This document shows, one piece after another, positions 17,207 through 26,787 of a DNA stretch of 64,000 nt. A model generated the notes under the pieces. The model had not been told where the DNA came from, did not search any database, and saw nothing but the letters and a program-made list of their open reading frames with translations. Every line of letters begins with the position of its first letter. The stretch's first letter is position 1. Both the position numbers and the translations under genes were made by a program. Where the stretch lies: assembly GCA_018402075.1 (NCBI GenBank), contig JAGYJP010000003.1, forward strand, positions 1 to 64,000, written 5' to 3'. This DNA comes from Candidatus Nanopelagicales bacterium (GTDB taxonomy: Bacteria > Actinomycetota > Actinomycetes > S36-B12).

Positions 17207-18639
17207 TAAATATCCCAACCTAACCTTCCGGCGTACTCACGCCAACAGTCCTGATCCGTCTCCGGAGTGAAGCAACGAATCTCTGCCATCCGCGCGATAG
17301 AACTCCGTGCCTCGCTGATACTTGAGAACTCACCTAGAACGCACCACTGTACCGCCGCGTTTCCGAGCGAGGTAGCCTCCACCGGTCCAGCTATGACTTC
17401 CTTACCCGTGGCATCCGATAACCATTGCATCAAGAAATGCAGACGTGACGCCCCGCCCACGACATGGATGACAGAGCGAGTCCGACCACTGATCCGCTCA
17501 ATGCTGACAATCTGAGCGGCGAGTCTGGCAATCAAAGATTCCAACAAAATCCGCACCAACCCCGGGCGGTCGTGCGGCGATGGACCGACAAGTCTCTCAA
17601 TTATCGTCTCGGCAGATTGCCCTGGAGAGGCTAGCGTGGGCTCATCGATATCAAGGATTGCTTGGAATGCAGGAGCACCTGAAGAGGCGCGTAATAACAA
17701 TCCTGAATCAGGTGGTGTGCCGTCCAATGATTCCCAGGATCTACGGCACTCTTCAAACAGCCACATTCCTGTGACATTGCGAAGACACCTGACAGTACCC
17801 TCAACACCAAGTTCGTGAGTCAGATTAATCGCCTCAGTATTCCGACCCGGATGCGCACTGATCGCTTCATAGCCAACGAGAGCCCAAGTTCCAAGTGATA
17901 TCACAAACGCATCATCGCGATTCGAGATTGGTGTTCCCGCGAATGCGCTCGCGGTGTCATGAGTTGCCACGCTAATTGCCGACAATTGTTCTGTACCCTC
18001 GGCGCGACTGCGTCCCATCAGTTGACCGGGTTCATGCAGATCGGGTAAAAACGTCGTCGGAATGTTGAGTGGCTTCAAAATTTCGGGAGCCCACTTTCGG
18101 GTGCGTGGATCCATGAGCCCCGTTGTTGAAGCATTGGTAACTTCGGCTCCGATCACACCGGTTAAGTGATACATAAGAAAATCAGGAACTAGCAGCATTC
18201 TGTTGTCAGCCGCTACTCGACTTGGATTCTCTCCAGCCAGTTGATAAATCGTATTGATAGGTATGTCCTGAATACCCGTTATTCGGTACTGCTCGTCCCA
18301 GGTCAACTGGTTTCGGACTTTCTCAACTCCACGTTGGTGGTAAGTATCACGGTGGGCATAGACAGGTCCACTTTGAGTTCCGCTAGATTCAACAACTGCG
18401 TAATCAACAGCCCACGTATCGATACCGAAGGTTCTCGCCCCAAGGCTTGCGGACTCAGCTAATCCACGTTTTACCTCACTAAGAAGATCCTGTATCGGCC
18501 AAATCCACCGATTTCCTAATGGTGTTGGTCCGTTTCGGAAGCGGCGAATCTCACGAGTGGTGGGCACGCCTTTATCAAGGTGCGCGGTCAGCACTCGCCC
18601 ACTGCTTGCTCCAATATCGACAGCGGTTATCAGGCTCAT
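17206..18639 (-). CDS. rhaB: Rhamnulokinase
   Basis: A 477-residue FGGY-family sugar kinase. The N-terminal phosphate loop is AVDIGASSGRVL, typical of rhamnulokinases. TFGIDTWAVDYAVV (about 70-84) is the rhamnulokinase substrate region, and VVGGASRLHFLMQWLSDATG (about 398-417) is the C-terminal adenosine site. It phosphorylates L-rhamnulose to L-rhamnulose 1-phosphate. It lies between the rhamnulose-1-phosphate aldolase gene and the L-lactate dehydrogenase gene in the same operon, which fits this role. Confidence 0.93.
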   Translation of the reverse strand: MSLITAVDIGASSGRVLTAHLDKGVPTTREIRRFRNGPTPLGNRWIWPIQDLLSEVKRGLAESASLGARTFGIDTWAVDYAVVESSGTQSGPVYAHRDTYHQRGVEKVRNQLTWDEQYRITGIQDIPINTIYQLAGENPSRVAADNRMLLVPDFLMYHLTGVIGAEVTNASTTGLMDPRTRKWAPEILKPLNIPTTFLPDLHEPGQLMGRSRAEGTEQLSAISVATHDTASAFAGTPISNRDDAFVISLGTWALVGYEAISAHPGRNTEAINLTHELGVEGTVRCLRNVTGMWLFEECRRSWESLDGTPPDSGLLLRASSGAPAFQAILDIDEPTLASPGQSAETIIERLVGPSPHDRPGLVRILLESLIARLAAQIVSIERISGRTRSVIHVVGGASRLHFLMQWLSDATGKEVIAGPVEATSLGNAAVQWCVLGEFSSISEARSSIARMAEIRCFTPETDQDCWREYAGRLGWDI

Positions 18640-18642
18640 GAT

Positions 18643-20682
18643 TTATCGCAGAAAGGCCGACGCGACGCCGGAGTCCACTGGAACGAGCAGTCCGGTCGTT
18701 CGCGAGAACTCATCGGTGCACAGGGCCACGACGGCTTGCGCTACATGGTCAGGAAGAACCTCCTGCTTGAGAATAGTTCGATTGGCATAGAACTGCCCAA
18801 GGTCTTCCTCATTGACCCCATAAACGGCAGCGCGATTTGCGCCCCATCCGCTCGAGAAGATTCCTGAACCCTGAACCACCCCGTCGGGATTCACACCGTT
18901 CACGCGGATGCCGTATTCACCTAGCTCAGCAGCCAAGAGACGCACTTGATGGGCTTGTGAAGCCTTCGTCGAACTATAGGCAATATTGGATGGTCCAGCA
19001 AAGATGGCATTCTTACTCACGATGTAAACGATGTCGCCACCCATGCCCTGGACTAGCATCGCTCTCGCGGCTTCGCGACTTACGAGAAATGAGCCACGAG
19101 CCATCACCGAGTATTGAAGATCCCAGTCGTGGGTGGATGTCTCCAGAAGTGATCGAGAAAGTGACAGTCCGGCATTATTCACCACGAGATCGACTCCACC
19201 AAATGCAAGACAGGTACTTTCAATTAACATGATCACGGCTTCTTCAGACGAAACATCAACGGCAATACCGATAGCAACGTCTGAGCTCCCTAATTCTTCG
19301 GCTACCATTGATGCGCTTTCCTGATTCAAGTCCGCGATTACCACACAGGCACCTTCAGAAACCAACGCGTGAGCTGTCGCCAATCCGATACCACTCGCCC
19401 CTCCAGTGACTATCGCTATTCGTCCCGCTAGTCTCTTTGGCTTCGGCAGACGTTGAAGTTTTGCTTCCTCGAGCAGCCAATATTCAATTCGGAATTTTTC
19501 CTCTTCATCTATCGGCGAATAAGTGGATAGAGCCTCCGCGCCACGCATTACGTTGATGGCATTGATATAAAACTCTCCCGCTACGCGCGCCGTCTGCTTG
19601 TTCGCTCCGAATGAGAACATGCCAATACCAGGAACCAAGACAATCGCAGGGTCCGCTCCCCGCATCGGTGGACTGTCCGGCGTCGCATATCGTTTGTAAT
19701 AAGCCTCATAATCGGACCGATACTCTTGGTGTAGTTGTTGAAGGCGTTCAATGATTTCGTCAAGCGGTGCCGTGGGTGGAAGGTCAAGTACCATCGGTCG
19801 CACTTTGGTGCGCAGGAAGTGGTCGGGACATGATGTTCCGAGTTCCGCAAGCCGTGGATGCTCGGCACGACTTAAGAAATCAAGTACTACATCGCTATCA
19901 TCGAAGTGACCGATCATTCGTCGGTCAGTAGACGCCATACCTCGAATCACAGGGGCTAACTGTGCTGCACGCTGTCGGCGCTCGACACTCGTCAATGGCT
20001 GGTACTCAGCAACCACTGAACCGAAAGGGTCAACCCGCCCTCGCTGTGCAATAAATTCCTCTGCTCCACGAATAATGCGTAAGGAATTCGTTTCGCTCTC
20101 CTCACTCGTCGTGCCCCATGCGGTGATGCCATGTCCTCCTAAAATGCAACCAATGGCTTGAGGATTTTCACGCTGAATATCACGGATGTCTAGCCCGAGT
20201 TGAAAACCGGGGCGCCGCCAGGGAACCCACACGACTTCGTCGCCAAAACACTCACGGGTAAGCGCTTCACCATCACGACTCGTTGCAATCGCTATTCCTG
20301 AATCCGGATGCAGGTGATCCACATGATCAAACTCCACCAAACCGTGCATTGCTGTGTCGATGGAAGGAACCGCTCCACCCTGCCCATGCATGCAGTAGGA
20401 AAAAGCTAGAACCATGTCATCCTCATGCTCTACACCCTGATAGGTATCAACAAGTGAACGCAAGCGATCGAGTCGCAAAACCGAAAGCCCAGTTTCCTCT
20501 AATGTTCCTAGGTCCCCACCAGATCCCTTCACCCACAACAATTCAACCGGTTCCTGTGTCACGGGATCGACACTAAATCCCTTGGCTGAAGTATTACCAC
20601 CAGCGTAATTCGTGTTACGAATATCGCTTCCAAGCCGATTAGACCGATCAAGCAAGGCCTGGACGGTTGAATGTAAGGGCAT
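18643..20682 (-). CDS. rhaE: Bifunctional rhamnulose-1-phosphate aldolase / lactaldehyde dehydrogenase
   Basis: A 679-residue two-domain enzyme. Residues ~1-400 are a class II aldolase with GGNTSAKG at 29-36 and the metal His in HLHPDSGIAIA. Residues ~425-679 are a short-chain dehydrogenase with AIVTGGASGIGLATAHAL and the catalytic Ser, Tyr and Lys in VSKNAIFAGPSNIAYSSTK. This fusion, known as RhaEW or YuxG type, cleaves rhamnulose 1-phosphate to dihydroxyacetone phosphate and L-lactaldehyde and oxidises the aldehyde to L-lactate. It sits between rhaI and rhaB, and the lactate dehydrogenase downstream completes the route. Confidence 0.92.
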   Translation of the reverse strand: MPLHSTVQALLDRSNRLGSDIRNTNYAGGNTSAKGFSVDPVTQEPVELLWVKGSGGDLGTLEETGLSVLRLDRLRSLVDTYQGVEHEDDMVLAFSYCMHGQGGAVPSIDTAMHGLVEFDHVDHLHPDSGIAIATSRDGEALTRECFGDEVVWVPWRRPGFQLGLDIRDIQRENPQAIGCILGGHGITAWGTTSEESETNSLRIIRGAEEFIAQRGRVDPFGSVVAEYQPLTSVERRQRAAQLAPVIRGMASTDRRMIGHFDDSDVVLDFLSRAEHPRLAELGTSCPDHFLRTKVRPMVLDLPPTAPLDEIIERLQQLHQEYRSDYEAYYKRYATPDSPPMRGADPAIVLVPGIGMFSFGANKQTARVAGEFYINAINVMRGAEALSTYSPIDEEEKFRIEYWLLEEAKLQRLPKPKRLAGRIAIVTGGASGIGLATAHALVSEGACVVIADLNQESASMVAEELGSSDVAIGIAVDVSSEEAVIMLIESTCLAFGGVDLVVNNAGLSLSRSLLETSTHDWDLQYSVMARGSFLVSREAARAMLVQGMGGDIVYIVSKNAIFAGPSNIAYSSTKASQAHQVRLLAAELGEYGIRVNGVNPDGVVQGSGIFSSGWGANRAAVYGVNEEDLGQFYANRTILKQEVLPDHVAQAVVALCTDEFSRTTGLLVPVDSGVASAFLR

Positions 20683-20736
20683 ATTTTTACCTTTTCCTGG
20701 TTAAGACGTAATTACTGTGGGAAGGGCACAACTGCT

Positions 20737-21912
20737 TCAAGCCCCCCATCCCATTTGTTCCCCACCGATCCGTTCGCTAATGATGCGTTGGGGATAGCCC
20801 GAGTCGCGATATGCGCCCATGGGATCCATTTCAGCACCATGGGCGAGACGCCAGTTGGCTACGGTATCGCGGACATCAGTGTTGTAGGCATCCATCAGGA
20901 TGCCATTGGCACCGAGGACATCACCTTCCAATTGCGCAGTGGTGAGGGCTTGTTGATCCACGTTGGCCGCTTTCGCAACAGCTTCTTGTACGTTCATGAT
21001 GGAGCGAATTTGGCCAGGTATTTTCGGTTCAATGTTGTGACATTGATCCAGCATAAATGCGACTTCGGACTTGGGATCGATTGCATCTGCCTTCACAACT
21101 TCATGCATGATGCGGAATAGTTGGAAAGGATCTGCCGCACCCACCATCAGGTCATCGTCTGCGTAGAAACGCGAATTGAAATCGAACGCTCCCAATTTGT
21201 CCTCACGAAGAAGGAAGGCCACGATGAACTCAATATTTGTACCCGGAGCATGGTGTCCAGTATCGACAACCACTTTGGCCTTTGGACCAAGCTTCAGACA
21301 GTGTGCGTAGGAGACTCCCCAATCCGGCACATCGGTGGTGTAAAAAGCCGGCTCAAAAAGCTTGTACTCCAGCACCATGCGTTGGTGGACTCCCAGCCGT
21401 TGATAAACCTCTTGTAAAACTTCGAACAGGCGATCCTGGCGAGTCCGGATGTCATCTTGGCCTGGATAATTTGTGCCGTCAGAGAACCACAGCTTTAAAT
21501 CCTTGGAACCGACTGCATCCATGATGTCAATGCACTCCATCAGATGCGCTGCCGACTTGCGACGCACTCTGGAATCTGGGTGAGTCACACTACCCAGCAT
21601 GTAGTCATCATCTTGAAATGTATTGGAATTTACCGTACCGATGCGCACGCCCTGATCCCGAGCGAATTGCGCCAATGCTTCGTAGTCATCAACTTTGTCC
21701 CACGGAATGTGGATGGCAACTGATCCGGCAGACCCCGTCATACGGTGCACCATGGCAGCGTCCGCAACTTTCTCAAATGGATCCCGTGGCACCCCTTTTT
21801 GAGCGAATACCTTAAACCGGGTCCCTGAGTTCCCATAAGCCCAAGATGGAACTTCCACGTTAAGGAGTGAAAGTTGATGATCAATCACTGCGGCGTTTAC
21901 GCTGCCACTCAC
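20737..21912 (-). CDS. rhaI: L-rhamnose isomerase (RhaI type)
   Basis: A 391-residue TIM-barrel isomerase of the Pseudomonas/actinobacterial RhaI class rather than the E. coli RhaA class. Visible motifs include SVAIHIPWDKVDD, KLWFSDGTNYPGQDDIRTRQ (about 142-161), VVDTGHHAPGTNIEF and FDFNSRFYADDDLMVG, which carry the metal Asp, His and Glu residues. It converts L-rhamnose to L-rhamnulose. The start overlaps the end of rhaM by 4 bp (ATGA), so the two are coupled. Confidence 0.92.
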   Translation of the reverse strand: MSGSVNAAVIDHQLSLLNVEVPSWAYGNSGTRFKVFAQKGVPRDPFEKVADAAMVHRMTGSAGSVAIHIPWDKVDDYEALAQFARDQGVRIGTVNSNTFQDDDYMLGSVTHPDSRVRRKSAAHLMECIDIMDAVGSKDLKLWFSDGTNYPGQDDIRTRQDRLFEVLQEVYQRLGVHQRMVLEYKLFEPAFYTTDVPDWGVSYAHCLKLGPKAKVVVDTGHHAPGTNIEFIVAFLLREDKLGAFDFNSRFYADDDLMVGAADPFQLFRIMHEVVKADAIDPKSEVAFMLDQCHNIEPKIPGQIRSIMNVQEAVAKAANVDQQALTTAQLEGDVLGANGILMDAYNTDVRDTVANWRLAHGAEMDPMGAYRDSGYPQRIISERIGGEQMGWGA

Positions 21913-22238
21913 GGGATATACCAGATTGGTTTAAGAAATTCCATGGATCCATTGCTAATGTCTCCTCCGGTCTCCATGAGTGGAACAATGTCTTTGGACC
22001 ATCGCTGATTGACCTCATTGCCAGCAAGTTCACGCCACACCTGCTCAAGATTTGGCGTCTCGAAGTAGCCCACGACAAGGCGTCCTCCAGGTCCACCGAC
22101 AAACCCTGTGTAATTATGCATACCTGCCTGTTGCGATGCCTCAACAATCTCCGGCCACAATCTTCCTGGACTGTGCGCCTGAACGTAATCTTCCTGGCAT
22201 CCGTCCTTAATCCATTGCATAAACGCGACGCGTTCCAT
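21909..22238 (-). CDS. rhaM: L-rhamnose mutarotase
   Basis: A 109-residue dimeric alpha/beta-barrel protein of the RhaM/RhaU family. YVQAHSPGRLWPEIVEASQQAG carries the conserved His, and NYTGFV and RLVVGYFET match the family core. It interconverts the alpha and beta anomers of L-rhamnose so the isomerase receives the right form. Eleven bases separate it from the upstream FAH-family gene, and it overlaps rhaI. Confidence 0.9.
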   Translation of the reverse strand: MERVAFMQWIKDGCQEDYVQAHSPGRLWPEIVEASQQAGMHNYTGFVGGPGGRLVVGYFETPNLEQVWRELAGNEVNQRWSKDIVPLMETGGDISNGSMEFLKPIWYIP

Positions 22239-22248
22239 TCTTTCCTCC

Positions 22249-23103
22249 TTATTGTGCCGCTACGAGCGACTGCTTTTGCTGGCCTAATCCTGTGATTTCA
22301 AGGGTCATGACATCCCCTTCTTCTAGGTATGGAAATCGACCCGACAGTGCCACCCCCTGGGGAGTGCCGGTGTTGATGATGTCACCAGGTCGCAAAACAA
22401 GATATTGACTTAGGTGCCAAATGATGTAGTCAACCGAGAAAATCATGTCCCGAGTGTTGGAATTTTGCCGCGCTTCTCCGTTGACCCAGGAACGCAAGTC
22501 AACGTTTTGGGGATCAGGGAAATCATCTGGGGTTACCAGGTATGGGCCCAGAGGATTAAAGGTCTCAGCACACTTCCCCTTCGACCATTGCCCACCCGAT
22601 TCATCGATTTGAAAAGCACGTTCGCTGACATCATTTGAAATGGTGTACCCAGCGATGTGCTCCTTGGCTTCGGCTGGACTCGAAAGATACCGAGCCTCCT
22701 TACCAATCACGACAGCCAGCTCTACTTCCCAATCGGTCTTTTTCGCGCCCCTAGGAATCATGACAGCGTCATTGGGACCCACGATGCATCCCGCATGTTT
22801 GAGAAACAAGACAGGGGTGTCCGGAGGATTTGCACCAGACTCTGCGGCATGGGCGGCGTAATTCATCCCGATACACAGAATCGCTTGGCTACCCACGATG
22901 GGCGGGCCAATTCGCTGTCCGTCAACTGAGATCGGCGGTAATTTGCCCGCATCTAAGGCGGCAGAAACCAGAGCGGAACCGCCACTTCGTAAAAATTCCG
23001 GGTTGATATCTCCTGTGATTGAAGTCAAATCATAGGTCTGTCCGAGTATTTCTACTGCTGGGCGTTCCAACCCTGGGTCGCCATAGCGAAAAAACTTCAT
23101 CAT
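22249..23103 (-). CDS. Fumarylacetoacetate hydrolase family protein, probable 2,4-diketo-3-deoxy-L-rhamnonate/fuconate hydrolase
   Basis: A 284-residue FAH-fold enzyme. CIGMNYAAHAAESG (about 75-88) and GYTISNDVSERAFQ carry the metal-binding and catalytic residues, and KTDWEVELAVVIGKEA holds the acidic metal ligands. Members of this group cleave 2,4-diketo-3-deoxy acids; in the non-phosphorylative rhamnose route (LRA6) the products are pyruvate and L-lactate. Together with the rhamnonate-dehydratase-like gene at 33271 it suggests that this route exists here. Exact substrate is inferred from context. Confidence 0.85.
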   Translation of the reverse strand: MMKFFRYGDPGLERPAVEILGQTYDLTSITGDINPEFLRSGGSALVSAALDAGKLPPISVDGQRIGPPIVGSQAILCIGMNYAAHAAESGANPPDTPVLFLKHAGCIVGPNDAVMIPRGAKKTDWEVELAVVIGKEARYLSSPAEAKEHIAGYTISNDVSERAFQIDESGGQWSKGKCAETFNPLGPYLVTPDDFPDPQNVDLRSWVNGEARQNSNTRDMIFSVDYIIWHLSQYLVLRPGDIINTGTPQGVALSGRFPYLEEGDVMTLEITGLGQQKQSLVAAQ

Positions 23104-23124
23104 TTACCTTCCAGTCGTCTCTAT

Positions 23125-24135
23125 TTAGGGCATCAGCAGAATTTTGTGAGAATCAATGGCTTGGTGGCCTAAGTCACTAAAGATCTGTGGGCCTTGGTCA
23201 AGAGGGATAGTGAAGTCGATGAGCGGAGAAACTTCTTCTTCATGGGAACTGACCCAGTCTGCCGTTTCTCGGAAATCACTGTAGCTGTAGCAAAAACTAC
23301 CCATAATGATCCGCTCATCAACACTGACTCTGTATGCGGGAATTGTGAGCGATGGTTCAGCCATGCCGACTAGGACAACGCGGGCTCGAGTTGAAGAAAG
23401 GGTGAGGCCGATCGTCAACGTTTCAGAATTCCCTACAGCATCAATGACAACTGAGGGTGTTGCAGATAAATTCGCAAGTTCACCCTCCACATTGGCTGGG
23501 TGAACACAAGTCATTCCGAGGGATGAAAGTAACTCGATTCTTCTTTGAGATAATTCGCTTACGATCACCCTCCCTGCACCGAGTCGACGGGCAGCCAGCG
23601 CAGCCGCCTGCCCGATCGGGCCACCCCCAATAATCAGTACATCACTACCCGCATCGATATTCGCGATTCGCGCAGCATGGAAACCGACGGCTAATGGCTC
23701 GATAAGCGCACCCAAATAGCTTTTTTGGAGATGAGGTAGGTGAACGATATTTTGTTGAGGGACAGTAATAAATTCCGCGAATGCCGCGTCGAGATCAGGC
23801 ACGACACCGATTACCCGAAGGACCGAACAAGATTGCTCCGAGCCTTGACGGCAATTCGAGCAGACGCCACAGGACATCACCGGATTAATGGTGACCAGGT
23901 CTCCTTCACTCATACCTTTGACGCCGGAGCCCACCGAGCTTACTCGACCCACAGTTTCATGTCCCATTACCTGGCCTTTGTGGCGCCGACCCGTGGTACC
24001 CGTGTAGCCATGGATGTCAGAACCGCATATTCCCGTGGCTTCAATGCGAACTTGAACTTCCCCTGAATCTGGAGTCCGGGCATCGCGATCTCGCACTTCC
24101 ATTTCCCACGGGCCATCAAAAACTAATGCTTTCAT
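23125..24135 (-). CDS. Zinc-dependent medium-chain alcohol dehydrogenase
   Basis: A 336-residue MDR enzyme. The catalytic zinc Cys is in ATGICGSDIHGYTG (about 32-45), with MGHETVG. The structural zinc loop is CGVCSNCRQGSEQSC (about 89-103), and the NAD site is VLIIGGGPIGQAAALAARR (about 163-181). It resembles sorbitol/threonine dehydrogenases and probably oxidises a secondary alcohol of a sugar acid, for example 2-keto-3-deoxyrhamnonate at C4. It is within the rhamnose operon, 21 bp before the FAH gene. Substrate is inferred. Confidence 0.87.
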   Translation of the reverse strand: MKALVFDGPWEMEVRDRDARTPDSGEVQVRIEATGICGSDIHGYTGTTGRRHKGQVMGHETVGRVSSVGSGVKGMSEGDLVTINPVMSCGVCSNCRQGSEQSCSVLRVIGVVPDLDAAFAEFITVPQQNIVHLPHLQKSYLGALIEPLAVGFHAARIANIDAGSDVLIIGGGPIGQAAALAARRLGAGRVIVSELSQRRIELLSSLGMTCVHPANVEGELANLSATPSVVIDAVGNSETLTIGLTLSSTRARVVLVGMAEPSLTIPAYRVSVDERIIMGSFCYSYSDFRETADWVSSHEEEVSPLIDFTIPLDQGPQIFSDLGHQAIDSHKILLMP

Positions 24136-24169
24136 TTTTCTCTTTCCCTTTACTTAGCCGTGGTCATGG

Positions 24170-25210
24170 TCATGATGTACCCCAATCAATGCACGCAGCA
24201 ATCCCCGGGAAGGAAGCGTCCGTTACATCTCGCAACATTTGGTCGCATTCCTGCGTCTCTGCCTGAAAGGTTGAAACAAATGGATCGAGACTTAAGCGGC
24301 CACTTCCAATAAGTTCGAGAGTGCGTATTAATCGTTCCCTTGTCCAACCCGAGACGAAGTGTGTTGTCACCTCAAACTTTTGCAGTAACGCCATGTCTGC
24401 CCATGTCGTGACTCCGTCGGGGCTGTGACCCGCGAATACGATCTCCGCTACTCCTAAGCGAGTATTCGATGTAGACGAAAAGTTCCATGTACATGGCAGT
24501 GCGGCAACATATTCTTCAGTGACGTGAGCATCCTGAACGGTGTCAATCACCGCAGTAGGTCCCCAATGGGCCAAAACTTCGCTCCAATCTTCGTGGGAAT
24601 TAACGGTGGTCAAATCCGCATGCGCAGATCTCAGTGCAGCCAAACGATCATCGTGGTGGCCGGCAACCATGACCGTGCAACCACGATCTAGGGCAGCTAA
24701 AGCGGAACTCACTCCGATCACTCCATCTCCGACAACAAGTACTCTCTGGCTCTCCGGTTGCGTAAGTCGTGATGCAGCATTTACCCCGACCTGCAAGGAC
24801 ACGGCCATTGCTCCCGATACACCTGATAACCCAGACACAGGAAAGACTTCGTTCTCCTCTGACACTGCCCACCGGGCGTGCGCGCCCCACCCTGCGGTCG
24901 CATTTCCAAAGTCACGGCTGGATGTTGCAAAAACACGGTCATCAATCTTCACAGAATCAACAGCGATACCGACGGCCGCAACCACACCCACTCGTTGGTA
25001 CCCGGGGACTATTGGAAAACTGAATCCCCCCCAGTCAAACCGTCCGTTGATAACCCACTTGTCGGTTCCTGTGCTCACACCGGAAACTAATGTTCGAATG
25101 AGGACATCGTGCTCCCCGATCACAGGCAGAATGACGTCTTGTAGTTCGGCTGACCCTGGCACGGAACATACAACCGCTGTCGAACTACTGGGGATCTGTG
25201 CAATACTCAT
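24170..25210 (-). CDS. Medium-chain dehydrogenase/reductase, BchC-like
   Basis: A 346-residue MDR protein. SGVSTGTDKWVINGRF near residue 44 and PIVPGYQRVGVV match the zinc-binding-dehydrogenase branch that databases often label bacteriochlorophyllide-dehydrogenase-like. The nucleotide motif is VLVVGDGVIGVSSALAALDRG (about 154-174). It lacks the structural four-Cys zinc loop of its downstream neighbour. Function is unknown; in this operon a step in deoxy-sugar or sugar-acid oxidation is likely. Confidence 0.78.
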   Translation of the reverse strand: MSIAQIPSSSTAVVCSVPGSAELQDVILPVIGEHDVLIRTLVSGVSTGTDKWVINGRFDWGGFSFPIVPGYQRVGVVAAVGIAVDSVKIDDRVFATSSRDFGNATAGWGAHARWAVSEENEVFPVSGLSGVSGAMAVSLQVGVNAASRLTQPESQRVLVVGDGVIGVSSALAALDRGCTVMVAGHHDDRLAALRSAHADLTTVNSHEDWSEVLAHWGPTAVIDTVQDAHVTEEYVAALPCTWNFSSTSNTRLGVAEIVFAGHSPDGVTTWADMALLQKFEVTTHFVSGWTRERLIRTLELIGSGRLSLDPFVSTFQAETQECDQMLRDVTDASFPGIAACIDWGTS

Positions 25211-25240
25211 AGGTTTTCCACTCTGCGCGGCAACCGCACA

Positions 25241-26023
25241 CTAGAACTTCGCCAAAATTCCGCCATCGGCGACGAGCGCCGAACCGGTCATGAAGGTTGC
25301 ATCACGTGATAGAAGAAAAGATATGGGCCCTGCCAGTTCATCTGGGGATGCAATTCGAGCGATCGCATTTGGACTACTGGGGAAGCCAAGCTCTTCAAGT
25401 GTCTTTCCTTCACGCTCAGCATGGGACCGCAACATTGGGGTATCAACTGCACCCGGAATTAGTGCCATTACCCGAATATTGTCCTTCGCCAGATCCAGAG
25501 CCATGGTGCGAGTCAAAGTGAGAACACCGCCCTTGGCAGCGGCATATGGGGCGACTCCGGGTGATGTCGCAAAAGCATGAATTGAAGAAACATTGACGAT
25601 GACACCACCGCCTGAATCCCTCATCAGTGGAATACAAACCTTGCTCATGAGGAAGACGCTCGTCAGATTGGTAGCAATGATGTGCTCCCAATCTTCCAGC
25701 GAGGTGCTCTCAGCGTCCATGTTGAATGCACCGACTGCTGCGTTGTTGACGAGTCCTCGAAGTGGGTACCCACTCTCCGCAGCAATCTGGGCAACATGCT
25801 GGCAATCTTCTATCTTTGTGACATCGGCTACCACCGGGATACACAATCCGCCAGTACTTGCAATCTCAGCACTCGTCGATTTCACTGAGCTAGCGTCAAG
25901 GTCACATGCAATTACGCAGATCCCTTCACCTGCTAGCCGCACTGCCGTTGCCGAGCCAATGCCCCGGCCAGCCCCGGTAATCACCGCGGACGCTCCTGGT
26001 GGGCAGAATGCACTTTGCCTCAT
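25241..26023 (-). CDS. Short-chain dehydrogenase/reductase, candidate sugar or sugar-acid dehydrogenase
   Basis: A 260-residue classical SDR with TGAGRGIGSATAVRLA (14-29), LVNNAAVGAF and the triad in VNVSSIHAFATSPGVAPYAAAK (Ser, Tyr, Lys). Its start overlaps the stop of the degenerate MBL gene (ATGA). In non-phosphorylative rhamnose pathways SDRs catalyse the first step (L-rhamnose to rhamnonolactone) and the oxidation of 2-keto-3-deoxyrhamnonate. Either role would fit; the sequence alone does not choose. Confidence 0.85.
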   Translation of the reverse strand: MRQSAFCPPGASAVITGAGRGIGSATAVRLAGEGICVIACDLDASSVKSTSAEIASTGGLCIPVVADVTKIEDCQHVAQIAAESGYPLRGLVNNAAVGAFNMDAESTSLEDWEHIIATNLTSVFLMSKVCIPLMRDSGGGVIVNVSSIHAFATSPGVAPYAAAKGGVLTLTRTMALDLAKDNIRVMALIPGAVDTPMLRSHAEREGKTLEELGFPSSPNAIARIASPDELAGPISFLLSRDATFMTGSALVADGGILAKF

Positions 26024-26787
26024 GCCACGACACCATCCGGGAAGCGATCAAAATTTGTTGGATCGTAAAGGGGGAGAATTATGTCAGCACTTCTGGCGCG
26101 TTGATGTGCGGCGAGACATTCGTATATATTTTCCGAGATGCCGATCGGATGATCCTTATACACATTGTCTAAGTAAAAGAATGAATCCGACAGTACTGCC
26201 GTTCCTTTCGCAGTGCTTACCTCAACTGCGATTGAGGCCCGGTGATGGCCACCTGACCACCATGTGCGGATTCCATCGACGATTGTGTCTTCATCTTCTA
26301 AGAGGCGCACACGATCCCATGCGTCTGTCACGAGGTGCTGCAGGATCTCAGGGGGAATGCTTGTGTCACGGTTGTCATGTGGATGCTGGTGAGTCGTGTT
26401 GAAATGAATCCAGCCTCGCTTTGAAATGCAAATTTCCGCGTTGGGAAAAGCCAAAACATTGCTAATTGAATAGAGCTGCAGGGGCGTGAGAATCACGTGA
26501 GTGACATCACTCGGTTGGATGCCCTTGGCGGCCAGTTGATCCAAAATGAATTGACCGTCCTGACGCTTCATTCGAGCTCGGTCACCGAGAAAGGATGCCC
26601 AACCACTATTCATTGGCTCTAGATCTTGAGCCGGACCAGTATTGACAAGAGCGGTGATTCCGGATCCTTGTATGAGTCCCACCTGAAATATCAAAGGAAA
26701 CCAACGATCCCATTCGCTCATCCAAAATAGTTCTGGGCCGGGGACCTCACTATTCCCGACTGGCAACATTTGCAAAGAAAATGTCAT
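26020..26787 (-). CDS. Metallo-beta-lactamase-fold protein with replaced metal motif (paralog 1)
   Basis: A 255-residue protein related to the AHL-lactonase branch of the MBL fold. The stretch THVILTPLQLYSISNVLAFPN (about 99-119) aligns with the usual THxxxTHLHxDHxGN motif, but the four metal ligands of HxHxDH are gone. WWSGGHHRASIAVEV and LSDSFFYLDN keep the later His and Asp positions, while the final His is replaced by LYD. A close paralog with the same substitutions is at 35555. It may be a metal-independent lactonase, a sugar-acid-binding protein or a pseudoenzyme. Context suggests a role in L-rhamnose metabolism, possibly at the lactone step. Confidence 0.75.
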   Translation of the reverse strand: MTFSLQMLPVGNSEVPGPELFWMSEWDRWFPLIFQVGLIQGSGITALVNTGPAQDLEPMNSGWASFLGDRARMKRQDGQFILDQLAAKGIQPSDVTHVILTPLQLYSISNVLAFPNAEICISKRGWIHFNTTHQHPHDNRDTSIPPEILQHLVTDAWDRVRLLEDEDTIVDGIRTWWSGGHHRASIAVEVSTAKGTAVLSDSFFYLDNVYKDHPIGISENIYECLAAHQRARSADIILPLYDPTNFDRFPDGVVA